The notes below the pieces were generated by a model. It was given only the letters and a program-made list of their open reading frames with translations. It was not told the DNA's origin and made no database searches. A DNA stretch of 64,000 bases from Glandiceps talaboti (Eukaryota > Hemichordata > Enteropneusta > Spengelidae). The DNA is taken from assembly GCF_964340395.1 (NCBI RefSeq), contig NC_135553.1:4396001-4460000 (forward strand), in the 5' to 3' direction. Shown here piece by piece: positions 35,228 to 48,400 of this stretch. Position 1 is the stretch's first letter, and each line of letters opens with the position of its first letter. The translations under genes and the position numbers were made by a program.

Positions 35228-38200
35228 ATGTCTGGCCCAATTATACCAGGCTACGATTCCCGACGATCTCCGGTGATATGTATGCACGGATGTGCTAGTA
35301 GCAGCCAACCTTTAGCGACAGAAATTGGAGTTGGTAAGTTAAGCCATGGACTCCCCCTCCACTGTCTATGGTTAAGCCATGGAGGTATTAGACTAATGTA
35401 ATATATTATTATAAGACTCTAAGATCTAAGACCAGACTCCTTTAATAAGCTTAGTTAGGTATGCTTTGAGGGGGCATGGGTGGGTGGGGTGGGGTGTGAG
35501 TTGGTACGTTTTACCTTTCCAGCGAGATTCCAAAATAGAAATTTGGGGCCAAATATATGTACCTGTCAGGAAGTAGGACAGCATACTGCATACAATTATC
35601 TAAAGTTCATTTGATAAAAAAACAAAACAGCGTTTTGCTGAAAACACATTTTGATTTAATGCTTTCCTATTAAAAGTCATGTGAAATAAGATGTTTTTGA
35701 AAATAAGCAAAGAAAAGTATTTAGTGGAAAGTGTTAATCAGGTGTTCAATTGCCCTGGTAACTAAACCACTCAAAAACACACAGTTTCAATGACATGTCT
35801 TATTTTAGACTTTAGAGTATGTGTATGTGTATGAACAAATGACATGTACTGATACTGTAATCAAAATGTCATTCAAACCTGTGACATTTCTGTGGACATA
35901 TTTGATTAGTTCGTTGACAAATCTAAAATGTTGCTTACAAAGGAATGTTTATTTTATGTTATTAATTTATGTGACACAGTTCCATTGTTTTGCATTTATC
36001 TTGTTTTCATCATCAACTAAAATACAAACATAGATGGAACATCCTATGTCACATGTATTAGTTGATTACCATGTAAGGAAATATCCATTGATGTGTCATT
36101 TGATATAAGTGTCACCTATACTAGGTGATGATGTAAATAAGTTACAACAAAAACAATAAAACATGTACCTTATTTACATCATCAACTAAAATAGATGAGG
36201 TGATCAGCTTGTGACATCAATGTGATTAAAATCTGATGTAGGAATAAAGAATTAAATTATCTTTATTTACCTTTGTTTCCTTCATATATTATCGTTCAGT
36301 GTTAGACTTTGTTGTTCTGAGTTTAGCCCCTTCTTTCTAGAGCTAAGAACAACACTGATTCCATGTGACATGAGTTTGAAGTGTTTGCATTGTACCTTGC
36401 AGGGTCCAGTAGCATTTGTACACGCCCTCACTAGTGTTACTCGCCTGTAAAGTATTAGTTTTCAGGAGTTTTTAATAAATACTGTCAATCAATGTTAACT
36501 GCCACAATGTATGTACAATCTGAATAAAATCTGATGTGTACATGTACACATCATGATTTCTTTTTGGCTGTTACATTTACTATAGTTTGTTCTTTTGTGA
36601 GCCACACAAGAGCACTGAGTGAATTCTCTTAATCAGTGAAAATGCATAATACGCCAAAACATATGGGTACAGTTTGTCAGAGTGCTGACAACAATGTTAT
36701 CATTATTGTTTGCGTCATTCTCTTTTGTTCAATTTCGAACGTTGAGTGTTATCTTGCAAGACAGATTCTGGTTGGCTACTCGTAAATACAAGATTGAGTT
36801 CAGGAAAACCTATGGTATTGTGTCAGATGTATGTAACGACACTCACAAAAGAACAAACAACAGCAAACGTAACAGCCAAAAAGAAATCATGACATGTACA
36901 CTACATCGGATTTTAATCAGATTGAATGTATATAGTTATTTCTCATACTTTCTCAAACCTTCATTGTTAAATTTTTTTTGAAAAAACAAAATTGTTTCTT
37001 TTTTACAAACATGTGCATCTTGTACCATAAGTCTCATGTATATAAATAAGAAAAACAACAAATTATTGTTAGATGTGCTCAAAGCTCTTGCCAATTAGTA
37101 ACCCAGCATGGACATATAATGGTACAGAGGCCTTCATACATGTATTTCCCTATTCCGTCAACAAGCCAGGAGCTATATACTTCCAGATCACCAATTGTAC
37201 AAGCTGGATTGACTGGGCCACCAATGTAGTTCAATGGTTTGTTGAATGGTTTATTCCATCATGTCATCTTGAAGAGTAGGCATGTCCCATGTCCGACGAG
37301 GAGACACAACATGAGTAGGCATGTTCCATGTCGTACGAGCAGACACAACATATCTAAGTCTGTTTGATTTAGGTTCACAAGTGTTGTTGTGTGATCAGAG
37401 TAGTGATATCAAGAAAATGACAACATAAACTGCCAGTTCCTTAAAACCCAATCATAGCGGGGAATATGTCATTCTCAATGACTCGTTTAAACTTGTTTTG
37501 TTGTGTCTAAAATTTTACTTTTATACTATTTTGTGTTTTTATTCAAAATAGACATCCTGAACAAAGGTGGAAATGCTGCCGATGCAGCTGTTGCCGTGGC
37601 AGCCGCTCTGAATGTGACTGAACCTGGTAGTACAGGTATCGGAGGAGATGCATTTTGTTTGTTTTACAACAGTACTACAAAAGCAGTGGAGGGAATTAAT
37701 GGCAGGTGAGTTTTCTTGTAAATATATTTATTTGAAATCAAAATATTATCAGCATAGTATCACAACCTTAAAAGAGAACAGCACTCTAGGAAGTAGAGAC
37801 ATTTTGTCAACTTTTGATATGTACACTGAACTATCAATAATCAGTAAAGTTCATGGCAATTGAAATTTCCAAGTCTGATAACTTTGTGATTATTAGCACA
37901 ACTGAACACTGAGGTGGTTCAATAGGGCTTAGTAGGCATCACAAGATATCTGTATGTATGTGATATTCTAGATACAACGTTCGGTAGTCTATGAGCCCTG
38001 GAATACTGCTAGGCAGATTGAGCCAAGGGAACTCTTTCTGTTGATTTCCATTGGTCTTGTTTATTTCAGTGGACGTGTCTGTCAAGTTAGCCAATATAAA
38101 TACATGTTTTGTATGGTTTTTTTATATTTCAGTGGACGTGCACCTGTTAAGTTAGATCTGGATTATTTGAACAGTCTTGGTTACGATGAAAACAACCCAG

Positions 38201-41200
38201 TACCTAGCCGCCATGCTCTAAACATTACTGTACCTGGTGCCGCAGCTTGTTGGATTGATACTGTAGAGAGATTTGGCAGTGGCAATGTAATTAACAATAT
38301 TTGCAATTATTGTATCATTTCAGTTGTGGATTTTGCAATAGTGTCACACATGTGGCTTTCTCACAATAGACAAATAAAACCATACTCCAGTATTAAATTA
38401 GTCCATTGAAAAGAAATGAGAGGAATTCCATTGTCAGCAAGTGAAGGTAGAAGTAAAGATTTGAACAGTATAACTATAAATCATGTCTTGTTTACTGTAC
38501 TTACAGACCTATTGACATTCCTCAAGACTTGCTTGTACTAGGTGTCATCATTTTGTAGTTGGACTGAACCTTGCTTCGTAACAAAACGTATGTAACGGTT
38601 AGAGTTAGATTAGAAAGATCTCCATGGATAAGTTTAGGCAGAACAAAGCAAAGCCAAACATGTCCTCTTATTGAACACTAACCAACTTACAAGTCAACGG
38701 TTGGTTGATTTGATTATTGATGGCGTTAAAATTGTGACTAGGGGCTGATATACATGTAGAGTGATATGCAACAGTGTTGCAAACATGTGTTGATGATTGG
38801 ACTGAGCCTAAGCCATTGGTTCAACTGCTTTCAGTAAGATGTTTTCTTCCTGAAATAGAAATTTGTAGCAAATTAGCAAGGAAGATTTCTATTGGTCTAT
38901 ACATCAATATCAGCGGAAGTTGATTTCTAACTTGTACTGGTAAACCACAATTTTCTCCCTTTTCCATGCTATTTCAGCTAACATTGGCACAAATTCTGGA
39001 CCCAGCCATCAAGCTAGCAGAGACTGGGTACCCAGTCAATGTGTTATCAGCCTTGAGTTGGAAGAACAGCGAGGGTTTGTTTACTAACCCTGCCAATAGA
39101 CATGGTCATGAAATGTTACTGAATGGTGCTGCACCTAAAGCTGGTCAAATCATGTTCTTGCAGAATATGGCAGCAACATTCAGGGTAAGACACACATCCC
39201 TCCCCTTCTCCCCTCCCCATGGTTTGCTTTAATCTCATTGTCATTGCTCAAGTAAGTAAGTACTGTCAACAGGTAAATCCTCCCCAAGTGCACATAGCAT
39301 CTTTCCATTAGAAATAGTCTGTGATGATGCGTGAATCAGCAGTCATTGTTGAGAATCATCCAAAATAAATAACCTAAAGAATTTCTTACAACACCTATAC
39401 TTCTTTATGGCCATGACATTTGTTCTGACAACATACTTGGTTTTTTTTCCTATTCACATGAAAAAGACCTCTGTTTCTGACCTCTTGTCATTTCTGTAAC
39501 CTTTGAACCTTATACAATACAAGTAGGTTTGTATTTAATCAGAATACATCTTTCACAGGAAATTGCAACCAATGGTAAAACAGGTTACTATGAAGGTAGA
39601 ATTGCCCAGGCTATTGTAGATGTTGTCAATGAACATGGTGGTGTGATGGAGTTGAGTGATCTACAAAGTCATGTGTCAACCAATGACCAGCCAATCTTTA
39701 CAGATTATAAAGGTGTCCGAGTCTGGGAAATGCCACCCAACGGACAAGGAATCACTGCTCTCATGGCTCTAAACATTTTGGAGGGTATCCCTGGTCTCAA
39801 AGGTATTTGGTTTTATCTTTATTCTCAAGGAATGTAGGCCAGTATTGTAGTCAATTATTCTGGTTCTCACTTCTGGTTCCGAAAATCAGCTTCCGAACAG
39901 CACTCATGGTGGCCAAACTGCACAATTCTTTTGTTTTTTCAATAACTTGATTATGGCATATACTTTATTTATGTACTATATGAATGCACTATATTTATGT
40001 TTTACTACAGATAAATGACAAAGTACCAACGTTTAAAGTTACAAAATAACCTAATACATACATTGCAGTATGTGTTCTCCGAGAAGGCTCAGAGACCAGT
40101 AACACTCTGTAGTTGGCCTGTTGGAGTCTAGTCTAGTTCCTGACGGACTGTATTTCGTACTACGTCAACTTCACACTTAAACCGCCTAGTCAAGCCCGTG
40201 ACTCAAGGTGTTAATTGTATCGAAACTTGAATGGCGCATGTCAGTAGTAATCCATCACAAATTGACGGGCTGTCCTCATCGCTCATTAATATTCATTTGA
40301 TACAGCTGTTTTGACTATATGTCCAATGTCCAACCAGGACTCCACCTCCAGTCTGTTTAAACTAAAATAACCTGGGGATGCAATGACATCATCATGTTTA
40401 TATGAACGCTGTAGGTGGGAGCATAGAATTCCGTGCGAGAGTCACAGGCTTGACTAGACGGTATAAGTGTGAAGTTAATGTAGTACAGAATACAGTCCGT
40501 CAGGAACTAGACTAGTTGGAGTCAAGAAAGAGGCTTTCGTGGGTCTGGTGTGATACAATTTTTTCTTTATATAAAAGTGTTTGGCATGTAGTTTTCATTT
40601 TTATCAAGTTACTCAGCCCAGAAATTACTAGAAAGTTTACTGTTGTGTTCTTGTACATTGTTCAGAACTCAAATCACACTGTACAGTATACAACTTCTGT
40701 ATGATGTTATGTAATGTGTGTTACTTCTTTGCAGAGATGGGTCACAACACAACACAGTATCTGCACTATCTGATTGAATCTCTAAGACTGAGTTTTGCTG
40801 ATACTACATACTATGTAGCAGACCCATCTGTGGTTAACGTACCTACAGAAGGAATGTTGTCAAAGGACTATGCCACTGAGAGACGTGCACTGATTGACCC
40901 AGACAAGTATGCATGGACTTCCATAGCAAATCTCTAGACTGAAACTGAAAAGTTTTTGATATATTTTTTTTTTGTATTAAACTTACTCATCAAATTAAAA
41001 ATTCAATCCTTCTCTGTCATCAGATTTTAATCAAATTGTAAGGCTCTCTTGATATGAAAAATTGCATAATTTTATTCATCGCTGTTCCCCATTTAAAAGA
41101 TTCATGAATTACTAGTATGTACAAGTCACTAATTATTTTCAACAATGTTCATTTGATAGACTACTTATGAATAATTGTTTTAGTTTTCTCCAAGTTTAGA

Positions 41201-42595
41201 GCACCATAGTGATGATAATCAGTTTTGAAAACCTCAAACCCAAGGGACATACTAGTATGCTGGTATTACTCAAATTGTTACTACCTTGCTTTCTCATGCT
41301 GTGATTTGAACTGTACCTTTACCATTGCAGAATAGGAAGGTGTTTTAGAAAATAAATAAAGTGTGAATTTTCAACAAAAAATCTTTTTTTCACCAGGGCA
41401 ATAGAAGTGACACGTGGAAGTCCTCCAAGTAGTGACACTGTGTACTTTAGTGTACTTGACAAGGATGGAAATGCATGTTCCTTCATCAACAGTAACTACC
41501 AAGGCTTTGGTACAGCTTTAGTTCCAGAAGGCTGTGGATTTACTTTACAGGTAATGTGTGCTAAAAGAAAAAATCTCTCTCATTTCCCAAGGCAAGATAT
41601 TGAAATAGTTTTCCTGTTTTCCCAATGGTGACATTTTTATGAGCTCAGAATTATCTCACTAAGTACTGGAGTTGTGGTAATATGACAGATATCAAGATAG
41701 CGTACACAATAGCATAAATTTAATATGATAAAAATGATTTTCACCTTTACAAAAACTTTCACCTCGGAAATATTCTATCAAAGTTGTACAAAATTATGAC
41801 TTGTCCCTTGCCACTAATTTATCCTACAGTAATTTTGTCGACCTTGTCTCCAATGTCAAATGCAAATGGATATCTATACTTATTGCAGAATCGCGGAGCA
41901 AACTTTTCTCTCGATCCAGACCATCCAAATGTAGTGGCACCAAACAAGAGACCATATCATACCATCATACCAGCTATGGCAACCAAGACAGATACCAGTG
42001 ATCTGATGGCTTGTTTTGGTGTAATGGGTGGATTTATGCAGCCGCAGGGTCATGTACAGGTAAGTGTTTCTTTTATGCAAAACTATCAAGAACATAATGA
42101 GTATAACCTTTGACCTGACCTTTGGTCAGTCATAAAAATCAAGCCACATTTCTTCATTTCTAACTATTTTGCAGAAGATAGAAGTGGTCCTCATATATTG
42201 TGACTAATATCTTAACAATTATCTATGTATATGCTTAACTCTAGGTACTTCTCAACATGTTTGAGTTTGGTATGGATCCACAGACAGCATTGGACATGCC
42301 ACGGTTCTGTGTCGAGTCAGTCACTTCCACAACTCAAAAGATCTCCTTTGAAGATGGTATGTCACAGACAGTCATGCAGGAACTAGCAGCTATGGGACAC
42401 ACAGTAGAGGGACCAGTGACTGGATGGTACAGCAGGTCCTTGTTTGGTCGAGGACAAATCATCACTAAAGGAGCTTGGTGGCTGGATGCAAGGAGTGAAG
42501 AAGACAAGGAGGATTACTATGACGACCCAAATGTGTATTGGGTAGGCTCTGATCCAAGAGCTGATGGATGCGCTGCAGCTGCTCAGACCGTTTAA
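35228..42595 (+). CDS. Gamma-glutamyltransferase-like (YwrD-type) protein, copy 1, 9 exons, 570 aa
   Basis: Exons are 35228-35333, 37552-37705, 38133-38286, 38978-39184, 39559-39802, 40735-40906, 41397-41550, 41889-42059 and 42245-42595. All introns are GT-AG and the frame is continuous. The protein starts [18 protein letters not shown] and has no signal peptide or anchor helix, unlike secreted GGT1, so it is probably cytosolic. Family marks: [48 protein letters not shown], the self-cleavage/catalytic threonine in [15 protein letters not shown] (Thr360), [11 protein letters not shown] and [14 protein letters not shown], whose Gly-Gly (444-445) should form the oxyanion hole. The family are Ntn hydrolases that self-cleave and act on gamma-glutamyl amides; the substrate here is unknown. 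The length fits the family. Confidence 0.9.
36516..36924. mobile_element. Foldback element in intron 1 of GGT copy 1
   Basis: The ends are inverted: CAATCTGAATAAAATCTGATG on the left and CATCGGATTTTAATCAGATTG on the right. Inner arms match as well (TTTCTTTTTGGCTGTTAC / GTAACAGCCAAAAAGAAA). Flanks AATGTATGTA and AATGTATATA look like a slightly decayed target duplication. The tips are the same family as the element at 44891-45086, with a different centre. A 99-codon open frame inside is not protein-like. Confidence 0.7.
40129..40515. mobile_element. 387-bp MITE with 8-bp target duplication in intron 5 of GGT copy 1
   Basis: Inverted arms of about 75 bases (TAGTCTAGTTCCTGACGGAC... and ...GTCCGTCAGGAACTAGACTA) close on an unrelated centre with no open frame. 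TTGGAGTC is present on both sides (40121-40128 and 40516-40523). Copy 2 has the empty site (GTTGGAGGGTATTGTGGGTC at about 49620-49640). An 8-bp duplication and a TAG-type tip fit a hAT-derived MITE. Confidence 0.85.
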
Positions 42596-43105
42596 TGTGA
42601 TGGGACAATTCAGATGCTATTGTGTGCTAATTTCTGATGTTGCACAATTTTAAGCAACCTTTACATAATATCAACTATTTTTAGTAAAATTACAAATACA
42701 TATCACATTAATAATCATTGGATAATAGCTTAAAAGTCATAATTTGTTATTTTAAACATAATTATGTATTTACATGATGTATGAATGATGAAAATGAGAT
42801 GCAATATGCTGTTTAACTTTGATAAACAATTACATAAGATTATAAGAGACTATCTGTTGTCAAGGTAACAGGTCATAAATTATGATACTAAGATATTAGG
42901 TATTTGGAAATAATTTGAACACTTGGAATGTATATTTATTCAGAAACATCATTTTACAAATAATCAAATATGGATCTTTTTCAACCAACATATATCAAAG
43001 CATATGTTGTCCAATTTTTCAATACTGGAACATCTTTTCTGCAATCATAAAATCTCAGGTAATATGTCTAATATTTAATTTCAACAATTTACATAATGTG
43101 TTTAA

Positions 43106-43451
43106 AGTGGCCATATGGATGAGAATTTGGTATTTATTTTGGATTTTTATTTGATAAAACAGCTTCACTATGTTTTTCTACTTGAAAAAATAATGTGAAA
43201 TAACATATACTAAGTCTATGTTCATAACTCAATAAACTGCAAAACATTAAACAATGTATAAAATATTTGTTATTGTACGTACAATAACAAACTTTTTACA
43301 CTTTTTCCATCTTTTTGCACTGTATTGAGTTATGAACATGGACTTGGTATATGCTCTTTCACATTATTTTTTCAAGTATACAAACATAGTGAAGCTGTTT
43401 TATCAAATAAAAATCCAAAATAAATACCAAATTCTCATCCATATGGCCACT
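43106..43451. mobile_element. 346-bp MITE flanked by TTAA, 3' of GGT copy 1
   Basis: Long, nearly perfect inverted arms start AGTGGCCATATGGATGAGAA and end with its complement. They meet near a GTTATTGTACGTACAATAAC centre. TTAA lies directly outside both ends (43102-43105, 43452-43455), as for piggyBac-type insertion. The matching place in unit 2 lacks the element. Confidence 0.85.
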
Positions 43452-44890
43452 TTAAGATATGCAAATGCCAATTAAGTGCAGTTATTGTATAATACAGGTA
43501 CACTGTAACTATGGTAATTATAAAATGTACTTACCTTTGTTACTCTTCAATGTAATAATTTGAGACAAAACAGTTCTTTAATTTTGTTGGAGTAACTGCT
43601 GATGCATTATTTGGGGAATAGTGTTTAGCATGAAAACATTAGACTGCACAGTACATTGTGTCACTCTGCCCTCACCAGCCTGCTCCGTCTGGTACATGAT
43701 GAAAGAGCTTGACCGATGTGTGAGGGCGCCCCATCACAGTGTACCTTACACCTTACAGACTAGCAAAACATAGCTATGCATGTATAAATGGAGATCAGGA
43801 ATTGTTGTAATGAAAGTTTTTGTTTAGTTGTTTTCTTACTTAGCAACAAAAAAGGGCTTGTAATAGCAGTTGCAGCTTTTTCTACTTTAGATGATATTTA
43901 GCAACAGATCTGCACTTATTTGGGTATAACATTTGTAAAATCTTTGTAAATTTTTGTAAATTTTCAGAGACTATTTAAAACAAAGATTATATAGATGGAG
44001 TAAATTTTACAAAATGTTTCAGTGTGTATTTAGGGATTCAAGGAAATAAACAGGGTCATTGTTTTCTCCAAAATGGCTGGCTCAATTCAAATGAAATTTA
44101 ACAACTGTTCCGTTAATTAATGGCAAGAACTGATTAAGTTTTGGTAATGAATATTAATGAGCAATTTGCGTAATTAATGGATCGATTGTCTGGTCTCACA
44201 TGCACTTCGTTTTGAAAGTGCACCACCAACGTCAATGAAAGGTAAACCAGGAAGTTAAGGAATACATACACTCTTACGATGCGTACCATGAAGTGTGTAA
44301 ACTTTCTGATGGGTAATAGCATTGTTATGCGAGTTTCAATTTTGTTTATTATTTGCCGTGGAAACGGGTGCACATATCCCTCGTATGTAGGGGATCACAA
44401 AAGCCAAGTGCAGTTGAGGATGGCAAGCTTTCCTGATATTTGAACAACGTTTTTGACAACTAACTTTCACTGGGACTTGAAAAAATCACAGATGTAGAGC
44501 TAAATTTCTTGCATAAGTCATGAAATTGCAAGACTACCCTTATGGAAGGTATTCAGTTTAAATCTGGTTATTTTTGTATTTTGGCATGTAAAGTACTCGT
44601 AAAAATAAATGTTTAAAGTGCTCATATCACTTTTACATATCAAAACACACAAAACAAATTTACAATACCGGTAATTGAATCTTCAATTTGGTCACTAAAC
44701 TACGGCTTGTAAAATGTGACCCTCCCCAAATATTGTAATGCAAAATATGACCCTCCCCCAAGAACAGGTTGGTAAAATGCGTAATTGATATAAATAGATT
44801 GATTATGATTCAGATAACAAGAATAATACTCAAGTACGAGATCTTATCAAGATCTGAGACATGCAGAAATTTAGATGATCTTGTATACCC

Positions 44891-45086
44891 AATCTGATTA
44901 AAATCTGATGTGGTGAAAGCGGGAGGTTGTCTTTATTTACCTCTATTTCCATTGCTTGTGTCGTTTGTTTTGTTCCAAGTGATCGCCGCCTTACCCGGAA
45001 CAAAACAAACGACACAAAACGATGAAAATAGACGTAAATAAAGACATATAGCCGCTTTCACCACATCAGATTTTAATCAGATTGGT
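44891..45086. mobile_element. Intact 196-bp foldback MITE upstream of GGT copy 2
   Basis: Inverted arms run from AATCTGATTAAAATCTGATG to CATCAGATTTTAATCAGATT and pair almost throughout, leaving a loop of about 24 bases. GTATACCC flanks both sides (44883-44890, 45087-45094), an 8-bp target duplication. The partial copy at 34859-35021 shows that insertion came before the tandem duplication. Confidence 0.85.
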
Positions 45087-45321
45087 GTATACCCAAGTAG
45101 ATTATTTCATTTATTAATCAGAAAAGACACAGTAAACTTTACGGCGTTTCCAAATTCAACCAGTTTTTGAAAAAAGTATTTTGTTTCATAGTGTTACAAA
45201 TGTAACTTTTCTAAGTTGAATTCATCCAGTTGATGATGCGTGATGATGCAATGATGCGTGCCCCTGTGCAATATTTTCACGCAATGACAGGCACTTGCAG
45301 CCCAGCCAGCTGTAAGCTTTA

Positions 45322-45409
45322 GGGGATTCCCTCCTATTACGTCATTTTATGCTAATTAGATGTAAAAGCGCCACCAAGTGTCCGTCTTTGGCGATGTAAA
45401 GCTCACGTG
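45322..45409 (+). promoter_or_regulatory. kappaB-like, CRE/ATF and copy-2-only E-box before GGT copy 2
   Basis: GGGGATTCCC (45322-45331) and TTACGTCA (45337-45344) are kept from copy 1. A segment of about 30 bases after CCAAGTGTC is present only here and brings a CACGTG E-box (45404-45409). The two genes may therefore respond to different factors; this is inference. Confidence 0.4.
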
Positions 45410-45467
45410 GGTCAGTCCTCTGATAGTATTTATATTTAGCAGTCACAGGTAAGAAGAGAGCAGCAGA

Positions 45468-48400
45468 ATGTCTGGCCCAATTATACCAGGCTACGATTCC
45501 CGACGATCTCCGGTGATATGTATGCACGGATGTGCTAGTAGCAGCCAACCTTTAGCGACAGAAATTGGAGTTGGTAAGTTAAGCCCTGGAACTTGGAAGT
45601 TGGAGTAATTTATACTCTGAGATAAGACGAGGCTCCTAAGGGACCGGTCAGTTTCTCCAGGGGGGGGGGGGGGGCGGTGGATTCTTAAATCGGGCCGTTA
45701 AAAAGTCACTGACCCCCCTATCTGTAAAACCAAAAACAGGCTGACACCCCCCCCCCCCATCATTTAATTCTAAAACATGATGATCCCCCCCCCCCCATAC
45801 ATGTATAATAATGACAGGTATTTTTTTTATCATGACTCAGTGTGGACTGCTTGACTGTCTTGCATCTACTGTATAAGTTCCTGGGTTAGCACTATCATAA
45901 TTATAATTATTGACTACACATGGTAAATATATTCAAGGAGTTTAATAGCATCTTGACAGTGAAAGGTAGGGGGAAGGCTTGAGAAGGGAATATGTACAAC
46001 TCTTAAGGGGGGGGTCCTAGGGGGTCTCCCCCTAGAAGCCCAGGAGGTTTTTAACTCTGAAAAGTCAATTTTGAGACTATTCAGAAATTTCAGAAAATAA
46101 TTTTCAAGCTTTACAAGATGAACATGTAAAAAGCAAATACATAAGGTTGAAATATTTTTGAAATATAGTTTGATAGGATCTTGACAATAAGAGGTAGGGG
46201 AAGATCTTATGACTGAGATGTGTACACCTCATGTGGGGGGGGGGGGTCTCCCCCTAGAAGCCCTGGAGGTTTTTTACTCTGAAAAGTCAATTTTGAGACT
46301 ATTCAGACCCTTTCAGACAATAATTTCCAAGACAACACCAACATGTAAAAAAGCAACTACATAGGGTTGAAGTACTTTCGAAATATACTTTGATAGCATC
46401 TTGACAGTAAGAGGGGAAGAGCTTGAGACTGGGATATGTCCACCTCATGTGGAGGATCTGAGGGGGTCTCCCTCTAGAAGCCCTGGAGGATTTTTACTCT
46501 TAAAGCCAATATTTAGGCTATTCAGACTCTTTCAAACAACAACTTAATCCATGCTTTACAAGACAGCACCATCAAGTATCAGAAACTATTCTTTATAAGT
46601 TACACTAAGGGTTGAAATATGTTCTTAAAAAGTTAAATTGCATCATTATATACATGTAGTAAAGGTCAGCACATCTAATGGTACAGTTGTAGTATCGTTG
46701 GTAGGGGAGATTTGGAGATTAAGGCAATTTTAGACTACCTTGGCAAACATTTCACATCTTGAAAAGACAGTATCATTAGTATAGGGTGAAAATAAAGTTT
46801 AATACCATTATGACAGTAAAAAGGTTGTTGGTGCATCTTATTGTTGGTTGAATGCATGTGTGACCTCTGGGGTGAGGGAGTCCTTGGGGTTTTCCCCCTG
46901 GCAGATCTGGAGTTTTTTGCTTGAGATACTAAGGCAATGTTTAGGTTATTCATAACTTTTGAGGTAATATTTCCAAGCTTTGAAAAGCTAACATAAATTA
47001 GTTGTGTCTAAATGGTTTTACTTTTATACTATTTTGTGTTTTTATTCAAAATAGACATCCTGAACAAAGGTGGAAATGCTGCTGATGCAGCTGTTGCCGT
47101 GGCAGCCGCTCTGAATGTGACTGAACCTGGTAGTACAGGTATCGGAGGAGATGCATTTTGTTTGTTTTACAACAGTACTACCAAAGCAGTGGACGGAATT
47201 AATGGCAGGTGAGTTGTCTTGTAAATATATTTATTTGAATTCAAAATATTCTCAGCCTGGCATCACAATTTAAAAAGAGAACAGCACTCTGGGAAGAAGA
47301 GACATTTTTGTCAACTTTAGGTTCTGGAAATTCTGGGGGGAGGGAGGGGGGTTCAACTAAATGAGTTTTTGTGCTTATTTTCAAACTTTTCTTATTGTAT
47401 TTTGAAACCACATTACAATAACATGTAATGCTTTTATAATATCAAGTATTTTACAATCTCAGTGCAGCGTAATGAATAACAACATTCAAAGCTTAGAACT
47501 TGAGAACAGATCAGAATAACATTTTTGTTCGGGTAAGGGTTTTACTGACAACTGTGCTTTTCAATTAATTTAGAAGCAATTTTTATCTTGCCTTGTTTAT
47601 TTCATTGGACATGTCTACCAAGTTAGCCAATGTTTTGTATTGTTTTGTTTTTTTATTTCAGTGGACGTGCACCTGTTAAGTTAGATCTGGATTATTTGAA
47701 CAGTCTTGGTTACGATGAAAACAACCCAGTACCTAGCTGCCATGCTTTAAACATTACTGTACCTGGTGCCGCAGCTTGTTGGATTGATACTGTTGAGAGA
47801 TTTGGCAGTGGCAATGTAATTAACAATATTTGCAATTATTGTATCATTTCAGTTGTGGATTTTGCAATAGTGTCACACATGTGGCTTTCTCACAATAGAC
47901 AAATAAAACCATACTCAAATTAGTCCATTGAAAAGAATTGAGAGGAATTCCATTGACTTTCAGCAAGTGAAGGTAGAAGTAAAGATTTGAACAGTATAAC
48001 TATAAATCATGTCTTGTTTACTGTACTTACAGACCTATTGACATTCCTCAAGACTTGCTTGTACTAGGTGTCATCATTTTGTAGTTGCACTGAACCTTGC
48101 TTCGTAACAAAACATATGTAACGGTTAGAGTTTGATTAGAGAGATCTCCATGGATAAGCAAAGCCAAACATGTCCTCTTATTGAACACTAACCAACTTAC
48201 AAGTCAGCCGTTGGTTGGATTGATTATTGATGGCATTACAATTGTGACTAGGGGCTCATATACATGTGATATGCAACAGTGTTGCAAACGTGTGTTGATG
48301 ATTGGACTGAGCCTAAGCCATTGTTCAACTGCTTTCAGTAAAATGCTTTCTTCCTGAAATAGAAATTTGTAGCAAATTAGCAAGGAAGATTTCTATTAGT

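Larger units (their letters stand above)
34741..44560 (+). repeat. Tandem duplication unit 1 carrying GGT-like copy 1
   Basis: Sequence similarity to 44776-52915 begins at GCGTAATTGATATAAATAG and continues through the promoter, all exons and most introns. It ends after ATTCAGTTTAAATCTGGT. Unit 1 is longer mainly through insertions in intron 1, intron 5 (40129-40515) and the 3' flank (43106-43451). Confidence 0.85.

Noticed and set aside
36682-36981. 99-codon open frame in intron 1 of GGT copy 1
   Set aside because: It lies mostly inside a foldback element, with AT-driven composition and no recognisable motif.
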